Notes: generated by a model from the sequence alone, not told the origin. A stretch of DNA of 64,000 nucleotides from Bosea sp. 124 (GCF_003046175.1 NZ_PZZM01000001.1:372001-436000), one strand, 5' to 3'; positions 9,751 to 22,858 are shown, counted from the first letter of the stretch. Program-made: numbers and translations.

Positions 9751-12588
9751 GTGCCACCGACCGCGCCCTCGACCGCGCCCTGGCCATCCCGCTTTCGCGG
9801 CCCCTCGTCGCCGGCCGCACGACGCCCGCTGCGCACCTATCTGCTCGCCCTGATCCTGCTCGCGCTAGCGCCCTCCATCGGCGCGGCCGCCATCGCGGTC
9901 TGGCGCGCCGGCTCGGCCTTTCGCGAAACCTCGACCGCCCAGTTGCTGGACACCTCGCGGACGCTCGCGCGCGCGGTCGAAAGCGAGCTGGAGCATAACT
10001 CAGCCGTCCTCACCGCCCTGGCGAGCGCCCCGGCCCCCTGGAATGGCGGGGCGGACGAGCTGCAGGGCTGGCTCGATGGCATCAGCGCCAGGCTCGGCGG
10101 GCGGATCGTCGCCGGCAGCGCCTTCGGCGAGGCCGGCGCCGGGATCGACGGGCTGACTGGCGCCGGCGTTCCCCGCGACCTCGTGAAGCGCGCCGCCGCC
10201 GTCCCGGGGCGTACGGTCATCTCCGATCTGTTCACGACCGCGCCGGGCGCGGCTCCCGACGTCGCCATCGCGGTGGCGCCGGGGCGTGGCGACACGGCCG
10301 GACAGGTGCTGAGCCTGATCATCCCACCGGACCGGCTCGTGCGCTCCCTCCAGCAGCGGGATGCGACGCCGAGCGGAATCCTCGTCGCGGTCACCGACGG
10401 GACCGGGCGCATCGTGGCGCGCTCGCGCGATCCCGAGCGCTATATCGGCAGCACCGTGCCGGACTGGAACAACCTCAAGGCCGTCGGCGCGAGCCATGGC
10501 AGCTTCAGGGCGCTGACGACCCAAGGGGCGCCGGTGATCTTCGCCTTCCAGCAATTGCAGGGAACGCCGGGCTGGGTCGTCGTCGTCGGCGAGCCGCTGA
10601 AGACGTTCGATGCCCGCTGGCAGCAGCCTCTGGTCGGTCTCGCGATCGGCAGCGGCATCGCGATCCTGCTCGCGCTCATGGCCGTGACCTGGCTCGCGCG
10701 CCTGGTGCTTCGCCCCGTCCAGGCGCTGGCCGAGCATGCGAAGGTCGTCACCGCCGACGAGCATCTCGACGCGCCCATGACGGTCCCGCCCTCGCCGATC
10801 GCCGAATTCGAGGCGCTGCGTGCCAACATCGAAAGCGCGGAGAGTTCGCTGCGCCGGCGGGCCGAGGCCGAGCGACGCATCGCGGGCGCGCTGGCGGCGA
10901 GCGAACGCCGCTACCGTGCGCTGGCCGAGGTCGGGGCGCTCGTCTTCTGGCGACGCGACAGCGCCGGCGCCATCATCTCGGTGACCGGCTGGTCCGAGCT
11001 GACGGGCCAGCCCGAAGCGGCCGCGATCGGGACGGCATGGCTGGAGAGCATCCACCCGGCCGACCGGGCCGTCGCCGACGCCGTATGGGGAGAGGCCCGC
11101 GCCATGCGCGCGCCTCTCGACGTCGAATTCCGGATCGCGGCACCCGACGGGCAGTGGCGCTGGGTGCGCGAACGCGGTGTCGCGATCAAGCACGAGGATG
11201 GCAGCATCGACGAATGGGTCGGCGTGCTCGAGGACGTCGATGCGCGCCGGCAGGCCCAGGCGCGCATCGCTCACATGGCCCATCACGATGCCCTCACCGG
11301 CCTGGCGAACCGGCTGCTCTTCAAGGAACGGATCGAGGCGGCGGTCATGCGCGTCTCGCGCGGCCAGCCCGAAGCCGTGCTCTGCATCGATCTCGACCGT
11401 TTCAAGGAGGTCAACGACACGCTCGGCCATCCAGCCGGCGACGCCCTGCTCTGCGCCGTGACGGAGCGCATCGGCGCGCTGGTGCGGGAGGGCGACACCG
11501 TCGCCCGGCTCGGAGGAGACGAATTCGCGATCGCTCAGACAGGCGTGGCGCAGCCGGTCGGCGCGTCGGCGCTGGCGGCGCGGCTCGTCGAGCAGCTCAG
11601 CCAACCCTATGATCTGTTCGGCCATCAGGTCGTCATCGGTGCCAGCGTCGGCGTCGCGCTGATCAACCCCGGCGACGATCCCGACCGGGTGCTGAAGAAC
11701 GCCGACATGGCTCTCTACCGCGCCAAGGAGGAAGGCCGCGGCCGATTCTGCTTCTTCGAGCCCGCGATGCATGCACGCATGCAGGAGCGGCGGCTGATGG
11801 AGGTAGCGCTGCGCCGCGCCACGGCCGAGCGTGAATTCGAGGTCTATTACCAGCCGCTGATGAAGGCGAGCACGCGCGAACTCGTCAGCTTCGAAGCACT
11901 GCTGCGCTGGAACCATCCCGAGCGCGGCCAGATCCAACCTGCGGACTTCATTCCGCTCGCCGAGGAGATCGGCCTGATCGTGCCGCTCGGCGAATGGGTC
12001 CTGATGCAGGCCTGCGCCGAGGCGGCGACATGGCCGGAGCATCTCGGCGTCTCGGTCAACATCTCGCCGGTGCAGCTCGGCCATCGCGGCCTGTCGGAGG
12101 CGATCGGGCGCGCCCTGCGCGAATCGGGGCTCGCACCGCAACGGCTTGAGCTGGAAATCACGGAGAACGCGCTGATCGAGGACATCGACGCCGCCATGTC
12201 GACCCTGCTCCGGCTGAAAGCCCTGGGCGTGAAGATCACCATGGACGATTTCGGCACCGGCTGCTCGTCGCTGGGCTATCTGCGCAGCTTGCCGTTCGAC
12301 AAGATCAAGATCGACAGCTCCTTCGTCGCGAGCCTCGGCAACGAGCAGGAAAGCCGCGCGATCATCAAGGCCGTCACCGGCCTGTGCGGAAGCCTCGGCA
12401 TCGTCACGACCGCCGAGGGCGTGGAAACCGAAGCGCAGCTCGATTTCCTGCGCTCCGAGCATTGCACGGAGGTGCAGGGCTTCCTGTTCAGCGAACCCCG
12501 CCCCGCCTCACAGCTCCCCGCGCTGCTGCTTTCGCTGGGCGCAGACAGCGCGCAGGCGGCGAGCCGCCTGCGCCTGGTCAGGCGTTAG
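9751..12588 (+). CDS. Membrane-bound GGDEF-EAL cyclic-di-GMP enzyme with periplasmic sensor and PAS domain
   Basis: Protein of 945 residues that may both make and degrade cyclic di-GMP. Order: transmembrane helix (about 28-50), periplasmic Cache-like sensor (about 51-290), second helix (about 295-320), HAMP-like linker, PAS/PAC (about 385-505), GGDEF, EAL. The active-site GGDEF starts at residue 588. The inhibitory I-site is intact (RxxDxxxRxGGDEF: REGD then [10 protein letters not shown]). The EAL domain keeps E-A-L at about 715, VNISPVQ, the ITEN glutamate, [16 protein letters not shown] and AEGVE. Both activities are therefore predicted possible. The GTG start has AAGGA upstream. The stop overlaps the convergent cytochrome gene by four bases. 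Confidence 0.93.
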   Translation: MPPTAPSTAPWPSRFRGPSSPAARRPLRTYLLALILLALAPSIGAAAIAVWRAGSAFRETSTAQLLDTSRTLARAVESELEHNSAVLTALASAPAPWNGGADELQGWLDGISARLGGRIVAGSAFGEAGAGIDGLTGAGVPRDLVKRAAAVPGRTVISDLFTTAPGAAPDVAIAVAPGRGDTAGQVLSLIIPPDRLVRSLQQRDATPSGILVAVTDGTGRIVARSRDPERYIGSTVPDWNNLKAVGASHGSFRALTTQGAPVIFAFQQLQGTPGWVVVVGEPLKTFDARWQQPLVGLAIGSGIAILLALMAVTWLARLVLRPVQALAEHAKVVTADEHLDAPMTVPPSPIAEFEALRANIESAESSLRRRAEAERRIAGALAASERRYRALAEVGALVFWRRDSAGAIISVTGWSELTGQPEAAAIGTAWLESIHPADRAVADAVWGEARAMRAPLDVEFRIAAPDGQWRWVRERGVAIKHEDGSIDEWVGVLEDVDARRQAQARIAHMAHHDALTGLANRLLFKERIEAAVMRVSRGQPEAVLCIDLDRFKEVNDTLGHPAGDALLCAVTERIGALVREGDTVARLGGDEFAIAQTGVAQPVGASALAARLVEQLSQPYDLFGHQVVIGASVGVALINPGDDPDRVLKNADMALYRAKEEGRGRFCFFEPAMHARMQERRLMEVALRRATAEREFEVYYQPLMKASTRELVSFEALLRWNHPERGQIQPADFIPLAEEIGLIVPLGEWVLMQACAEAATWPEHLGVSVNISPVQLGHRGLSEAIGRALRESGLAPQRLELEITENALIEDIDAAMSTLLRLKALGVKITMDDFGTGCSSLGYLRSLPFDKIKIDSSFVASLGNEQESRAIIKAVTGLCGSLGIVTTAEGVETEAQLDFLRSEHCTEVQGFLFSEPRPASQLPALLLSLGADSAQAASRLRLVRR

Positions 12589-13202
12589 CGCGGGCAGACC
12601 GCGCCGGTCTCGGCCCAGGCCCTGAAGAGCGCGCCGAACTGGTCCTGCGTGCCGGGCGCCGGCTGGCGGCCGGGCCCGGGGCGCCAGGCCCAGCCGACGA
12701 GCGTGTCCTCGGCGACATGCTTGATCAGCGCAGCCATATCGCGACTGCCATTGCGGTTGGGATCCTTCATCTGCTCGCAGATCTGGCCGAGCGTCCTGCC
12801 CTCCCAGGCCATCGAGGCCGGCGCCAGCGCCCAGTGACCGTCGCCCGGCACGCGCGCCGGATCGAAGTTCTCCTTGCCGTGGCAGGTCGAGCAGACCATC
12901 CCCGGCGCGCCGTGCCCGTCCTTGCCGCGCACGACGAGCGGCTGGTGCGGGCGCTGCGCATCGGTCTGGCGCGGCCGCTCGGTCGCGGGGTGGCAGTTCA
13001 CGCAGCGCGGATGCTGCAGGACCTTGCCCATCTCGGTGAAGAGCGCCGCCGACCGCGCCTCGCGCTGGCCGATCGACTGGAAGCTCTCCGGAGGCTGCAA
13101 TGTGCCGGCCGGCGGAGTGGCCGTCTGGGCGACGGTGAGAGCGGTACCGCCGAGGGCGAGCCCGAGCCCCGCGACGGCGGCGAGAAGCGTCTGGCGCAAC
13201 AT
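12585..13202 (-). CDS. Exported di-haem c-type cytochrome, electron acceptor of the molybdenum hydroxylase
   Basis: Protein of 205 residues with a Sec signal ([20 protein letters not shown]) and two CxxCH haem-binding motifs, CVNCH and CSTCH, in the mature part. It is encoded last in a three-gene operon; its ATG overlaps the stop of the molybdenum subunit gene by one base (TGATG), which implies translational coupling. By analogy with other periplasmic molybdenum hydroxylases of the isoquinoline-oxidoreductase type, it should take electrons from the 2Fe-2S subunit to the respiratory chain. The motifs are seen directly; the partner role is inferred from the operon. Confidence 0.85.
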   Translation of the reverse strand: MLRQTLLAAVAGLGLALGGTALTVAQTATPPAGTLQPPESFQSIGQREARSAALFTEMGKVLQHPRCVNCHPATERPRQTDAQRPHQPLVVRGKDGHGAPGMVCSTCHGKENFDPARVPGDGHWALAPASMAWEGRTLGQICEQMKDPNRNGSRDMAALIKHVAEDTLVGWAWRPGPGRQPAPGTQDQFGALFRAWAETGAVCPR

Positions 13203-15379
13203 CACACCATCCCTCCGACCATCGGCAGTTGACGCGGGCGGCCCTGGCCGAGCCGCGCCAGCGCATTGGCGACAGCCGGCCCGATCGGCGGCACGCCGGG
13301 TTCGCCGACGCCGGTCGGCTTCTCGGTCGAGGCGATGATCCTGACCTCGACCTCCGGCATCTCGTGAATGCGCAGCGAGCGGTAGGTGTCGAAATTGGTC
13401 TGGACCGGCCTGCCCTTGTCGAGCGTGACCTCGCCATAGAGGGCGTGGCCCAGGCCGAAGCCGATGCCGCCTTCCATCTGCGCGCGGATGACGTCGGGGT
13501 TGACCGCGATGCCGCAATCGATCGCGCACCAGACCTTGTGGACCTTGGGCTCGCCGTCCTGCCCGACCGAGACCTCGGCGATCTGGGCGACGAAGGAGCC
13601 GAAGCTCTCCGCCACCGCGACGCCGCGCGCTCGGCCGTTGCCGGCGTCGGGGCCGGTCCATTTCGCCAGCTCGGCGACGGCCTTCAACACACCGGCCAGA
13701 CGCGGCTCCTTGCCCATCATGGCAAGACGGCCGGCGACGGGGTCCTGCCCCGCGGCCTGCAGCAGCTCGTCGACGAAGCACTCGACCGCATAGGCGGTAT
13801 GGGTGTGCCCGACCGAACGCCACCACAGCGTCGGCACGCCGACCTTGGCGGTGTGAACCTCGCAACGGAAATCCGAGACCTCGTAGGGCAGTTCGTTGGC
13901 GCCCTCGACCATGGTCGCATCGACGCCGTTCTTCACCGTCATCGCCTCGAAGGGCGTGCCAAGGAAGAAGGACTGGCCGACGATGCTGTTGGTCCACGCG
14001 GTGATCCTGCCGTCCTTCACCGCGCCGCGCATACGGTGGACGAAGAGCGGGCGATAATAGCCGCCGGTCAGATCATCCTCGCGGGTCCAGACCAGCTTGA
14101 CCGGCCGGTTCGGGCCGATCGCCTTGGCGCACATGGCGAGCTCCGCCGCCAGATGCTGGCTGACCTGCGCGCGCCGGCCGAAGGAACCGCCCGCCAGCAT
14201 GGTCTCGAGCTGGACCTTCTCCGGCGGCAGGCCGAGCACCGTCGCGATGGTCTGGTGCTCCGTCGTCTGGAACTGGCTGCCGAAGCGGGCGAGCGCGCCC
14301 TGCGCATTCCATTCGAGATAGCCGTCGAGCGGCTCCATCGGTGCATGAGCCAGATAGGGGAAGACGTATTCGGCCTCGATCACCCGCTCGGCCTTGGCGA
14401 GAACCGCCTCGGCATCGCCATGGCGACCGGCGACGGTGCCCGGCGTGCGGGCGAGTGCGCGATACTCGGCGACGAGTTCGGCGCTTCCACGCGTCTCGGC
14501 CTCGCTCTCGTCCCAGACGACCTTCAGCGCCTCGCGGCCCTTGATCGCCGGCCACATGCCCTGCGCATAGACGGCAACGCCCGAACCGATCTGCTTGACG
14601 TCGACGACGCCCTTGATCTTGAGCGCATCAGTCGCGTCGAAGCTCGCGACCTTGCCACCGAAGCGGGGCGGCCGGGCGACGACCACCGTCAGCATGCCGG
14701 GCGCACTGATGTCGATGGTGAACTGCGCCTTGCCACGGGCCTTGTCGGCGCTGTCGAGGCGCTTCACGGCACCTTCCTTGCCAATCAACCTGAACTGCGC
14801 CGGCTGCTTCAGCGGCGCATTGTCGGGCACCGAGAGCTTCGCGGCTGCCTCGGCGAATTCGCCGAAGCGGCCCTGCTTGCCCGTTGCGTGCTTCAGCACG
14901 CCGGCATCGATCGTGATCTCGCCAGCCGGCACTTTCCAGGCCTGCGCCGCGGCCTGCACCAGCATGGCGCGGGCGGTCGCTGCCGCCTTGCGGATCTGCT
15001 CGAAGGAATTGGCCATGGCGGTGGAGCCGCCCGTGCCCTGCACGCCGAAGGCGAGGTTGGCGTAGAGCTTGACGTCGGCGGGCGCATGCGCGGCGCGCAT
15101 CTGGCCCCAATCGGCATCCATCTCCTCGGCGACGAGCGTCGCCAGGCCGGTGAACGGGCCCTGGCCGAACTCGATATGCTTGACCAGGACGGTCACGCTG
15201 TCGTCGGCCGCGACGCGGATGAAGGCGTTGGGCGCGAAGGCGGCTGCGCCGCCGGGGCGGAAGGCCTGGGCCGCGCCGGACTGGGCGCGAGCCGCTTTCG
15301 GAAGCTGCAGTGCGATGACGAGGCCGCCGGCGCCGGCCAGAAGCGAGCGGCGCGAAAGGGTGAGATCATGGACGGTCAT
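13202..15379 (-). CDS. Molybdopterin-binding subunit of an isoquinoline 1-oxidoreductase-like (xanthine dehydrogenase family) enzyme
   Basis: Catalytic subunit of 725 residues. It begins with a twin-arginine-type signal ([20 protein letters not shown]), so the folded enzyme is probably exported. Cofactor-binding features include [21 protein letters not shown] and [13 protein letters not shown], whose glutamate matches the base that activates the molybdenum ligand in this family. It lies two bases downstream of the 2Fe-2S subunit gene and overlaps the cytochrome gene. Family members hydroxylate N-heterocycles or oxidise aldehydes; the substrate is not evident. The start at 15379 is chosen because the twin-arginine signal follows immediately. 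Confidence 0.9.
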   Translation of the reverse strand: MTVHDLTLSRRSLLAGAGGLVIALQLPKAARAQSGAAQAFRPGGAAAFAPNAFIRVAADDSVTVLVKHIEFGQGPFTGLATLVAEEMDADWGQMRAAHAPADVKLYANLAFGVQGTGGSTAMANSFEQIRKAAATARAMLVQAAAQAWKVPAGEITIDAGVLKHATGKQGRFGEFAEAAAKLSVPDNAPLKQPAQFRLIGKEGAVKRLDSADKARGKAQFTIDISAPGMLTVVVARPPRFGGKVASFDATDALKIKGVVDVKQIGSGVAVYAQGMWPAIKGREALKVVWDESEAETRGSAELVAEYRALARTPGTVAGRHGDAEAVLAKAERVIEAEYVFPYLAHAPMEPLDGYLEWNAQGALARFGSQFQTTEHQTIATVLGLPPEKVQLETMLAGGSFGRRAQVSQHLAAELAMCAKAIGPNRPVKLVWTREDDLTGGYYRPLFVHRMRGAVKDGRITAWTNSIVGQSFFLGTPFEAMTVKNGVDATMVEGANELPYEVSDFRCEVHTAKVGVPTLWWRSVGHTHTAYAVECFVDELLQAAGQDPVAGRLAMMGKEPRLAGVLKAVAELAKWTGPDAGNGRARGVAVAESFGSFVAQIAEVSVGQDGEPKVHKVWCAIDCGIAVNPDVIRAQMEGGIGFGLGHALYGEVTLDKGRPVQTNFDTYRSLRIHEMPEVEVRIIASTEKPTGVGEPGVPPIGPAVANALARLGQGRPRQLPMVGGMV

Positions 15380-15381
15380 GC

Positions 15382-15840
15382 TCAGCCCTCCAGCGTGCGG
15401 GCGGCGGCGTGGATCGCCGTGCGGATGCGGGCATAGGTGGCGCAGCGGCAGATGTTGCCGTTCATCGCGAGATCGATGTCGCGGTCGCTCGGCTTCGGGT
15501 TCTGCTTCAGCAGCGCGACCGCGCTCATCACCTGGCCGGACTGGCAGTAGCCGCATTGCGGCACGTCGATCTTGTCCCAGGCGGCCTGGACCGCCCTCGC
15601 CTCCTTGCCGTCCAGCGCCTCGATGGTGGTGACGGGCCCCTCGACCGCCGAGACCGGCGTGACACAGGAGCGCACCGGCTGGCCGTCGATCCAGACGGTG
15701 CAGGCGCCGCATTGCGCGACGCCGCAGCCGAATTTGGTGCCGGTCAGGCCGAGATTGTCACGGATGGCCCAGAGCAGGGGCGTGTCGGCGTCGACATCGA
15801 CGCTCTGGGAGCGTCCATTGACGGTGAGTGTATGGGCCAT
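15382..15840 (-). CDS. 2Fe-2S subunit of the molybdenum hydroxylase (IorA-like)
   Basis: Small iron-sulphur subunit of 152 residues that relays electrons from the molybdenum centre. The plant-ferredoxin-like cluster is [13 protein letters not shown] with a fourth cysteine in RSCVTP. The second cluster domain has CGYCQSGQ and [11 protein letters not shown]. Length and motif order match IorA/CoxS-type subunits. It is first in the operon ahead of the molybdenum subunit and cytochrome genes. A TetR-type gene is divergent with an operator-like repeat between them. Confidence 0.92.
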   Translation of the reverse strand: MAHTLTVNGRSQSVDVDADTPLLWAIRDNLGLTGTKFGCGVAQCGACTVWIDGQPVRSCVTPVSAVEGPVTTIEALDGKEARAVQAAWDKIDVPQCGYCQSGQVMSAVALLKQNPKPSDRDIDLAMNGNICRCATYARIRTAIHAAARTLEG

Positions 15841-15952
15841 GGCTGCCTCGCGGATTCAAAATGCCGTGTGAAGAAGCGGAACGTCGCCCTGCCGCGGGGG
15901 TTATCTGCGAACCCATTCCGGCATAGCGTCGACAGGCGATCGCGAACGCAAC

Positions 15953-16000
15953 CGCCTGAATTAGATTTTCGCCTGAATTGGACTTTCTGGATCAATTCAG
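15953..16000. promoter_or_regulatory. Operator-like repeats between the molybdenum hydroxylase operon and the TetR gene
   Basis: CTGAATTG (15973-15980) and CAATTCAG (15993-16000) form a perfect 8-bp inverted repeat with a 12-base spacer. CGCCTGAATT occurs twice, at 15953 and 15970, 17 bases apart. The block stands out as AT-rich between two divergent transcription units, one of which encodes a TetR repressor, so it is a good candidate for that repressor's binding site. Confidence 0.55.
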
Positions 16001-16047
16001 TCTAGTTGGTAGAGTCGCGCAAAGACTGGAATTCGTCAAGAGTGAGA

Positions 16048-16662
16048 ATGAGCAGCTCACGAGAATGTTCCCCGGCAGCGCCGGACGAGGCCAGGACCCG
16101 GATCGAGCAGATCGCCGATGCGGCCTTGCGGCGTTTCGCGCGCTACGGTTTCAAGCGCAGCTCGATGGACGACATCGCCCGCGAGGCCAGCCTCGCCAAG
16201 GCGACGCTCTACCTGCATTTCAAGGGCAAGGACGACGTCTTCCGCGCGATGATCGAGCGCTTCGGCGCCCGGATCGCGACGCTGTCCGAAGCGGTGATGG
16301 CCCGGCCCCTGCCCTTTCCGGATAAACTCGAAGCGTTGATGCTGGCGCAGTTCGGCGCGAGCTATGCCGCCTTCGGCGATGGCGAGCACCTGGCCGAGCT
16401 CAAGGCGGTGATGGCGAGCATCGCGCTGCGCGAGATCCAGGCGTTCGAGGGCATCTTCACCGCCAATGCGACGATGCTCCTGACGGAGGCCGCGGCCAAG
16501 GGCGAGATTGCGCTCGGATCGCTCGCACCCGGGGCGATCGTCGAGACGCTGTCGCAGGCTGCGATCGGCGCCAAGATGGGCCAACCGCCCGCGCTGGAAA
16601 CCTATGAGGCGAGGCTGCGCCAGATCGCGGCGCTCGCGGCGCAGGCGGTGGCGAAGCGGTGA
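16048..16662 (+). CDS. TetR-family transcriptional regulator (probable regulator of the molybdenum hydroxylase operon)
   Basis: Repressor-type protein of 204 residues. The helix-turn-helix covers about residues 15-60 (IADAALRRFARYGFKRSSMD, EASLAKATLYLHFKGKDDVF). The C-terminal ligand domain is of the AefR/TetR_C type by general look. The frame is open from a TTG at 16006, but the ATG at 16048 (MSSSRECSPAAP) is preferred because the earlier start would place coding sequence against the operator. It is divergent from the 2Fe-2S/molybdenum/cytochrome operon. The ligand is unknown, perhaps a substrate of the oxidoreductase. Confidence 0.88.
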   Translation: MSSSRECSPAAPDEARTRIEQIADAALRRFARYGFKRSSMDDIAREASLAKATLYLHFKGKDDVFRAMIERFGARIATLSEAVMARPLPFPDKLEALMLAQFGASYAAFGDGEHLAELKAVMASIALREIQAFEGIFTANATMLLTEAAAKGEIALGSLAPGAIVETLSQAAIGAKMGQPPALETYEARLRQIAALAAQAVAKR

Positions 16663-16747
16663 CGTTGCCCTAGCCCGCCGCGATGCTCGAACCTGCACCC
16701 GCGGCGCGCCGATCTCCGCCGACGCGCCGATGCATGGTGCCTTGGCC

Positions 16748-19435
<2,688 letters not shown>

Positions 19436-19686
19436 CCAGCCCCCTTCACGTCTTCCAAGCCGTGCGCAACAACGCAGCGGCCAGCGAATGGTTCGTGTGC
19501 GTCGCAACAGAGGCGACGCGGCGTGGTCATGCCGAAAAGCGCATGAACAATCAATGAGCGAGCAGGCTACAAGCCGATACAACCGGGGGGACGATGGCAC
19601 GCGCCGCCGGTGAGCGGGATTAGGGTTTCGGCCGAGCGAGACAGCGAAAGACCTTTCGTGACGGCCTCGGTTCGCGGATAGCGATC

Positions 19687-20388
19687 TCAAACGGCCGCTT
19701 CGATCGGCTCCGACATCGTCACCCGGCTCCTGACGCTCGGGCGTTGCTGCATCGCTGCGTACCAGGTTCGTAGCGCCTCGCACTGCGCCGGGACCGGCAG
19801 CTCCACGAATCCGGCGAAGATCAGGCCGGCGATGACAGTGATGTCGGCCATCGAGAACACTTCACCCGCGACGAAGGGCTGCCGTTTCAGAATGCCATCG
19901 AAATAGTGCATGCCGCGCACGGCCTTGTCGCGCTGACGAAGGCCCCATTCGGCATTCTGGTAAAGCTCGACGTCAGGCCCAAGCCCGGGCGTGGCGTGAT
20001 GGAAATAGACGCTGACGGGGTCGAGCAATTCCAGTTCGGCGCGCTTGTTCATCATGTGGATCACGCCCTTCTCCAGCGGGGTCTTGCCGGTGAGCAGGGG
20101 CGCGCCGTCCAGCGCGTCGAGATATTCGGTGATGGCCGTGCACTCGGCCATGAAGGTCCCGTCCTCGAGTTCGAGCACCGGCAAGGTGCCCGAGTAGTTC
20201 TTGGCGAGGAAGTCGGGCGTCTTGTGCTCGCCCTTGCGCAGATTGACCGACACGAAGCGGACACGCGATCGCAGGTTCTTCTCGGCCAGGGCGATGCGGA
20301 CGCGCGCCGGATAAGGCCCGGTCGCCCAGTCGTAGATCGTCATCGCAGCCGGCTTGGCGATGGCCGTATCATTGGCGTCGGGATTCAT
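19687..20388 (-). CDS. Glutathione S-transferase family protein
   Basis: Protein of 233 residues with an N-terminal thioredoxin-like domain (TIYDWATGPYPARVRIALAEKN, then SGTLPVLELEDGTFMAECTAI, giving the cis-Pro and the E-S/C-type glutathione-binding residues) and an all-helical C-terminal domain (MADITVIAGLIFAGF with the N-capping Asp). The first catalytic residue may be the Tyr or Ser-like position in TGPYPAR; it cannot be settled by eye. It is divergent from a TetR gene, with two copies of an operator-like palindrome between them, so induction by a toxic electrophile is likely. Confidence 0.88.
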   Translation of the reverse strand: MNPDANDTAIAKPAAMTIYDWATGPYPARVRIALAEKNLRSRVRFVSVNLRKGEHKTPDFLAKNYSGTLPVLELEDGTFMAECTAITEYLDALDGAPLLTGKTPLEKGVIHMMNKRAELELLDPVSVYFHHATPGLGPDVELYQNAEWGLRQRDKAVRGMHYFDGILKRQPFVAGEVFSMADITVIAGLIFAGFVELPVPAQCEALRTWYAAMQQRPSVRSRVTMSEPIEAAV

Positions 20389-20395
20389 TTTAAGT

Positions 20396-20417
20396 CCCTA
20401 CCTGTCACTTGGTAGGG
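20396..20417. promoter_or_regulatory. TetR operator candidate 1
   Basis: Perfect 7-bp palindrome CCCTACC-N8-GGTAGGG with spacer TGTCACTT, eight bases upstream of the glutathione transferase ATG. The spacer and right arm recur in candidate 2, so the repeat is not chance. Repressor binding here would block the transferase transcript. Confidence 0.7.
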
Positions 20418-20449
20418 AAACCTAGGGCTCGTCATCTCCACGGTCAACG

Positions 20450-20469
20450 CCTATCTGTCACTTGGTAGG
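20450..20469. promoter_or_regulatory. TetR operator candidate 2
   Basis: CCTATC-TGTCACTT-GGTAGG, the same element with one base changed in the left arm. The centre lies 53 bases (about five helical turns) from candidate 1 and ends 21 bases before the TetR gene start, suiting coupled repression of transferase and autoregulation. Confidence 0.7.
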
Positions 20470-20490
20470 CAGTGATCGCGAGGCAGCGAG

Positions 20491-21054
20491 GTGAACTTGA
20501 ATTCTCGGGAGAAGATCCTGGCGGCCGCCAAGCGCATCGCGCAGGCGCATGGCTATGGCGGGTTGAACTTTCGCGATGTCGCAGACGAGGTCGGCATCAA
20601 GGCCGCGAGCGTCTACCACCACTTCCCGAGCAAGGCCGATCTCGGTGCCGCGGTCGCGCGGCGATATTGGGAAGACACTGAGGCTTCGCTGGAGGCATTG
20701 CTGGCCGAATTCCCGGATCCCCTCCACAGCTTGCGGCACTATCCCGACACGTTTCGCCGGGCGCTGGCAAACGGCAACCGCATGTGCCTCGGCAGCTTCA
20801 TGGCCGCCGAACATGACGACCTGCCGGACGCCGTGAAGCGGGAGGTCGAGACATTTTCCGACATCAACGTGGCCTGGCTGAGCCGCGTTCTGTCCACTGG
20901 CTCCGTGATCCCCCCTGAAGCGAGCGAAAAGCGGGCCCGCGCCATCTTCGCCGCCCTCGCGGGCGCCCAGCTCATGGCGAGAAGCCGCTCGGACATCGCG
21001 CTCTACGACGCATCGATCGAGAGCTATCGCGAGGCGGGCCTGCTGCCCGCCTAA
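20491..21054 (+). CDS. TetR-family transcriptional regulator
   Basis: Protein of 187 residues starting with GTG (NLNSREKILAAAKRIAQAHG). The helix-turn-helix is LNFRDVADEVGIKAASVYHH with FPSKADLGAAV. The C-terminal half (FAALAGAQLMARSRSDIALY) resembles the YjdC/NemR-like effector domain. It is divergent from the glutathione transferase gene, and duplicated palindromes lie between the two starts. It most likely represses both genes until a reactive compound is bound. Confidence 0.88.
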   Translation: MNLNSREKILAAAKRIAQAHGYGGLNFRDVADEVGIKAASVYHHFPSKADLGAAVARRYWEDTEASLEALLAEFPDPLHSLRHYPDTFRRALANGNRMCLGSFMAAEHDDLPDAVKREVETFSDINVAWLSRVLSTGSVIPPEASEKRARAIFAALAGAQLMARSRSDIALYDASIESYREAGLLPA

Positions 21055-21248
21055 AGTCCTTTGCCTTAGCGTTTCGCGATCTCATCGCGGCTTGATGCGC
21101 GCGATCACGGCGAATATGCTGCGGGCAGGCGAGACGAGACGCCTCCGGACCCGCGGAAAAGGTCTAACCTGCTCGGACAGCGATAAGCTGACGCGTCTGC
21201 CCCTGTGCAGCCGATTGCGGGTCTTCGGCCTCATGCACTGGAGGCGTC

Positions 21249-22811
21249 ATGTCACAACTTCCCCCATCCCCCGATCTCGACCATCTGCGCAAGCAGGCCA
21301 AACGCCTGTTACGCGCCGCCCGCGCCGGCACAGGCGAGGCGCTCGAACGCTTCGCCACGACCCTGCCGGCAGCGCGAGACCTATCGCTCGACACCCTCGC
21401 GCAACGCCCGCTGCGATTGCACGACGCGCAATCGGTCGTCGCGCGGGAGCACGGCTTCCGCTCCTGGACCGAGCTCAAGCGCTATGTCGAATGGGCCCGC
21501 AGCGCCGCCACCGAGCGGCTGTCGCGCTGGCTGCGCTTCGTCTTCGAGGGCCAGGCGCGCGAGCGCGCGCTGGCTTTGCGCATGCTGGACGAGGAGCCCG
21601 CTCTGGTTTCCGGCGATCCCTGGCTCGGCTGCGTGGTCGGCGATGTCGCCCGCATCGAGCGCGCGCTCGCAGCCGATCCGGACTTCGCCAACCGGCCGGG
21701 CGGGCCTCTCGCCATGCCGCCGCTCGCCGCCGTCACCTTGTCCCGGCTGATCCGCGAGCCGGGCTTCGAGGACAAGCTGCTGGCGAGCGCGCGCCTGCTG
21801 ATCGGCCATGGCGCGGATGTGAACGGCCGCTTCACCGATCCGCGCTTTCCGGGCGATCCGCTCTCCGTGCTCTATGGCGCGGCCGGGCGGACGCATCACG
21901 CCGGCATGACAGAGCTCCTGCTCGAAGCGGGAGCCGATCCGAACGACAATGAATCGCTCTATCATTCGGTCGAGAGCCAGGATTTGTCCTGCACCCGGCT
22001 GCTGCTCGCGGCCGGCGCACGCGTGGCCGGGACGAACGCCGTGGCGCGCTCGCTCGACTATGACCGGCCGGAAGCGCTGCAACTGCTGCTGGCGCGGCGC
22101 GAACAGCCCGTCGAGACGCATTGGCTGCATCACGCCATGCTGCGGGGACGCTCGCTCGCTCATGTTCGCGCGCTGGTCGAGGCCGGCGCGGATCTTTCGG
22201 CGCGCGACCGGGCCGGAGCCAGCGTCAACGCTTTCGCCCGTCGCTTCGGCCGCGAAGACGTGCTGGCGCTGCTGCGCGAGCGCGGCGTCGTCGACGATCC
22301 GACCCCCGAGGAGGATTTCGCTGCCGCCTGTGCGCGCGGCGACGAGACTGCGGCAAAGGCGATGTTGCGGGCCGCGCCGGACGTCCTATCGCGTCTGAGC
22401 GAGGCGCAGCTCAAGGCGATGCCGCAGCTTGCAGCGCTCGGCCGGCTGGACGCCGTCAGGACGATGCTGGCGCTTGGCTGGCCGCGCGAGGTCAAGACGG
22501 CCTGGCATGCCACGGCGCTCAACCTCGCAATCTTCCCCGGCGACGCGGCGATGACGCGGCTGCTGCTGGAACAGGGCGCGGATTGGCGCACGCAGCATGG
22601 TTATGGCGGCAACGCCCTGGGCACGCTGTCCTTCGCCTCGCAGGCCGACGGCATCGGAGAGCCGGCGCCGCGCGACTATCCCGGCTGCGCGGCGGCGCTC
22701 GTCGACCATGGCGTGCCGGCGGAAGCCTTCCGGAGCTATGGCTTTTCCGACGAGGTCAGCGATTGGCTCGAAGGGCGGCTCGCGGCCGAGCAGGAGGCAG
22801 CGGTGGGGTGA
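21249..22811 (+). CDS. Ankyrin-repeat protein
   Basis: Cytoplasmic protein of 520 residues with no signal or membrane segment. The first 80 residues form a helical region (DLDHLRKQAKRLLRAARAG, ending REHGFRSWTELKRYVE) found at the front of a family of bacterial ankyrin proteins. Several ankyrin units follow, recognisable by ARLLIGHGADVNGRF, TELLLEAGADPND, TRLLLAAGARVAG, VRALVEAGADLSARD and TRLLLEQGADWRT. A GGAGG ribosome site lies just before the ATG. It has no evident partner gene: TetR is upstream on the same strand, a YcgN-type gene is convergent downstream. Protein-protein binding is the only safe prediction. Confidence 0.85.
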   Translation: MSQLPPSPDLDHLRKQAKRLLRAARAGTGEALERFATTLPAARDLSLDTLAQRPLRLHDAQSVVAREHGFRSWTELKRYVEWARSAATERLSRWLRFVFEGQARERALALRMLDEEPALVSGDPWLGCVVGDVARIERALAADPDFANRPGGPLAMPPLAAVTLSRLIREPGFEDKLLASARLLIGHGADVNGRFTDPRFPGDPLSVLYGAAGRTHHAGMTELLLEAGADPNDNESLYHSVESQDLSCTRLLLAAGARVAGTNAVARSLDYDRPEALQLLLARREQPVETHWLHHAMLRGRSLAHVRALVEAGADLSARDRAGASVNAFARRFGREDVLALLRERGVVDDPTPEEDFAAACARGDETAAKAMLRAAPDVLSRLSEAQLKAMPQLAALGRLDAVRTMLALGWPREVKTAWHATALNLAIFPGDAAMTRLLLEQGADWRTQHGYGGNALGTLSFASQADGIGEPAPRDYPGCAAALVDHGVPAEAFRSYGFSDEVSDWLEGRLAAEQEAAVG

Positions 22812-22858
22812 GAAGCTGGAAACGGGAGGGAGCGCGTCTCAGCGCGCCCTCGCCTTCT

